Of a stretch of 5,498 bases of DNA, positions 3,731 to 5,498 are shown piece after piece (within the stretch, counting starts at the first letter, position 1; the number at the start of each line of letters is the position of its first letter). A program made the position numbers and the translations under genes. The notes beneath the pieces are model-generated. The model searched no databases. It was not told the DNA's origin and worked only from the letters and a program-made list of their open reading frames with translations. This DNA is from Peptococcaceae bacterium (GTDB lineage Bacteria; Bacillota; Peptococcia; Peptococcales; Peptococcaceae): the NCBI GenBank assembly GCA_900759105.1, contig CAAETY010000052.1:1-5498 (forward strand), written 5' to 3'.

Positions 3731-5498
3731 AGTCTTCGAAAATTTGATATACAGGTGCCCCTTCGCATTGTGCCGGCATACGTACGCCGGTCAATACTGC
3801 TACGGTTGGAGCAACGTCAACTTCACGAATAACACGGTCGGTCACATAGTCTTCCTTGATGTTAGGACCGGCTGCCATGAAGATTGGAGATATGGAAGTA
3901 TCTGCATAGCCTTGATAGGTGGAGATGGAGTCACCGTGGATACGGTTGAAGCCTTCTTCGTTGAAGTAGATGATATCGCCGCAACGGTCGCTGTTCAAGC
4001 CGAAGTGTGATGCTTCTTTGCGACGTACTGCGAGAGATACGATACGCTTGCCATTCCAACGATAGTTGTAGAGGTCGTCAATAATCTTACGTTCTAATTC
4101 GTATTGATCTGCTGGATCGACAATCCCTTCTGGATCACGACCCTTGATATTCAAATAAATATAAATCCCGCGTTGTGCTATTGCGGTGGTCTTGCTCCAG
4201 TCGATTTCGCGGAGGTCGTTACCGTCTTCGTCTTTCTTCATTACGGTATAACCGAGTTCTTGCATCACCTTGATGTTGATACCATATGGGTCACCAATTG
4301 GAACAGCCGGTTCTTCTTCATCAGCGCAAAGCAACCCATGGTCAGAGGTTACAATAATATCCCAACCTTCATCCAAGAGGTGCATGAAGCGGCCGAGGTA
4401 TCTATCGGTGTCTACATAGAAACGTTCCATAATAGCCTGCATCCAGGTTTCATCGTATTCTTTGATGTGTGGGCGATACTTGGAGATTTCCCAGAAGGTG
4501 TGGCCTGCAATGTCAACGTTGTGCAAATGAGAGAATACCACTTCATAACCATTTTCTTCAATCAAGGCATTCATTGCATTTGCTTGCCATTCGGAATAGG
4601 ATTCCCAAAGTGGTGTAAAGATTTTGTGCCCACACTTTGCAGAATTACCAATCATCATAGATACGGAACGGATTTCGCCGGCTTTTTCTCTGATTTGGTC
4701 AAGCAAAGATTTTGGATGGAAGAGAATGTCATTGTGAGCTTCCATGGCATTCCCAAACCACATTTCAACATGAGAACCATCTTCGGAAACATCCAGAAGA
4801 ATCGCTTGACGCGCAACTTCAATATGTTCGCCATTCTTGAAAACGGTGTCCATGATATCACTAACTACTTCATCAATGGTATCGAGCACAACGATTGGTT
4901 CTGCATCCTTCTTGGACTTGTAGATAGCGATTTTGTCGAATACGCCTTGTTCGTTAGGGATAATCAATACAGGACGACGTTCCATGCCATTGCTTACAGG
5001 AATTGCGAATTCCTTAGCACCTTCCGGTGCATTTGCCCAGTTCTTAGCAGGCTTGATTGGCAAAGTGGTTTTTGCTTCATAGAGTTCGGATCGAAAAGCG
5101 CCGGCACATTCCCCTTCGTGCTCGCTCATTACCATGTTCACCAAGGTCTTTTGCTTCAAGGACATATCCAACCCGTTTTGGCTACCATCGAGGTCTTCTT
5201 CGGTTTCCAAATCAGTGATGACACACCCGGCACCGGATTCATCTGCTTCTTTTTCATCGATATGTTCTTCAACAAAGCTTTCGGAGGCTTCAATCCATTG
5301 GCCCCATTCTGCGGTACCAACAGCGATATTAATGTTAGATGGTTGGGTACCGTCTACAACGTGTAAATTTGGGCTGTCGGAAGATGGTGGCCAAGAGGAA
5401 CCGGGCCAGTGGTAAACGAGGGTTTTCTTACCGGCTTCAGCGGTAACGTTCCACAATTGTTCTGCTTTGCAGTTGTGAGAGTCAAAAGAGTAAACGAG
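3729..5498 (-). CDS. Alkaline phosphatase superfamily (type I phosphodiesterase/nucleotide pyrophosphatase-like) enzyme, missing N-terminus
   Basis: The frame is open to the right edge (first visible residues LVYSFDSHNCKAEQLWNVTA) and 589 residues are present before the TAA. The TTG at 5456 is an internal codon, not the start. Metal-site motifs of the superfamily are visible. In visible-residue numbering, 'HNVDIAGH' gives D329 and H333, matching the D-x-x-G-H motif of nucleotide pyrophosphatases; 'VTSDHGL' gives D386 and H387; 'RIHGDS' gives H521, the third-site His. The N-terminal Asp and the catalytic Thr/Ser should lie in the missing part. The expected reaction is two-metal hydrolysis of a phosphate mono- or diester; the substrate is unknown. 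An acidic segment at about 75-125 (rich in E and D) may be an insertion in the cap region. The C-terminus 'VDVAPTVAVLTGVRMPAQCEGAPV' is the typical family ending. It is convergent with the GNAT operon and possibly paralogous to the left-edge gene. Confidence 0.9.
   Translation of the reverse strand, partial: LVYSFDSHNCKAEQLWNVTAEAGKKTLVYHWPGSSWPPSSDSPNLHVVDGTQPSNINIAVGTAEWGQWIEASESFVEEHIDEKEADESGAGCVITDLETEEDLDGSQNGLDMSLKQKTLVNMVMSEHEGECAGAFRSELYEAKTTLPIKPAKNWANAPEGAKEFAIPVSNGMERRPVLIIPNEQGVFDKIAIYKSKKDAEPIVVLDTIDEVVSDIMDTVFKNGEHIEVARQAILLDVSEDGSHVEMWFGNAMEAHNDILFHPKSLLDQIREKAGEIRSVSMMIGNSAKCGHKIFTPLWESYSEWQANAMNALIEENGYEVVFSHLHNVDIAGHTFWEISKYRPHIKEYDETWMQAIMERFYVDTDRYLGRFMHLLDEGWDIIVTSDHGLLCADEEEPAVPIGDPYGINIKVMQELGYTVMKKDEDGNDLREIDWSKTTAIAQRGIYIYLNIKGRDPEGIVDPADQYELERKIIDDLYNYRWNGKRIVSLAVRRKEASHFGLNSDRCGDIIYFNEEGFNRIHGDSISTYQGYADTSISPIFMAAGPNIKEDYVTDRVIREVDVAPTVAVLTGVRMPAQCEGAPVYQIFED

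Noticed and set aside
4104..5366. Long open frame (420 codons) on the plus strand
   Set aside because: It lies wholly antisense to the phosphodiesterase-like gene, whose minus-strand translation carries conserved metal-binding motifs. The plus translation has no recognisable domain, so it is a codon-bias shadow.
5454..5456. TTG as the start of the right-edge phosphodiesterase gene
   Set aside because: The frame remains open upstream to the window end, and the N-terminal metal and nucleophile motifs are still missing, so this Leu codon is internal.

Overview
The window looks like a chromosomal stretch from a low-to-moderate-GC Firmicute. The evidence is AT-rich intergenic DNA, strong GGAGG/AGGAG ribosome binding sites, intrinsic terminators with U-tracts, and LysR/MerR/GNAT accessory genes. 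An anaerobe of the Negativicutes or Clostridia is a reasonable guess, but no rRNA or taxon-specific marker confirms it. No tRNA, rRNA, CRISPR array or insertion sequence was seen.

Layout. At the left edge (1-119, minus) is the first 39 codons of an alkaline-phosphatase-superfamily gene. A 263-bp divergent regulatory region (120-382) separates it from a LysR-type regulator (383-1294, plus), which ends in a strong hairpin terminator (1349-1393). Next is a divergent MerR/GNAT module. It has a frameshifted MerR-type regulator with a GyrI-like effector domain (2291-1456, minus), a MerR-style promoter with a 19-bp spacer containing a perfect 7-3-7 dyad (2305-2335), a broken GNAT acetyltransferase (2378-2910, plus; one stop codon and one frameshift), and 19 bp later an intact second GNAT acetyltransferase (2930-3583, plus). 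Two hairpins (3642-3730) close this operon against a convergent gene. That gene is a large alkaline-phosphatase/phosphodiesterase protein (5498-3729, minus), open at its N-terminus at the right window edge.

How it fits together. The LysR protein is the natural candidate regulator of the divergent phosphatase-family gene; a T-N11-A dyad (213-231) overlaps that gene's predicted promoter. The MerR protein is the natural candidate activator of the GNAT operon. The module appears to be decaying: regulator and first acetyltransferase both carry lesions, while promoter, operator and second acetyltransferase look intact. The regulator's frame break falls exactly on an in-phase A AAA AAC slippery heptamer whose -1 shift would restore the full protein, so programmed frameshifting or sequencing error remain alternatives. 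Nothing in the window clearly amounts to a wholly new system. The best leads are the MerR switch, the frame break at the slippery heptamer, and the two same-strand phosphatase-family genes flanking the regulatory cassette.
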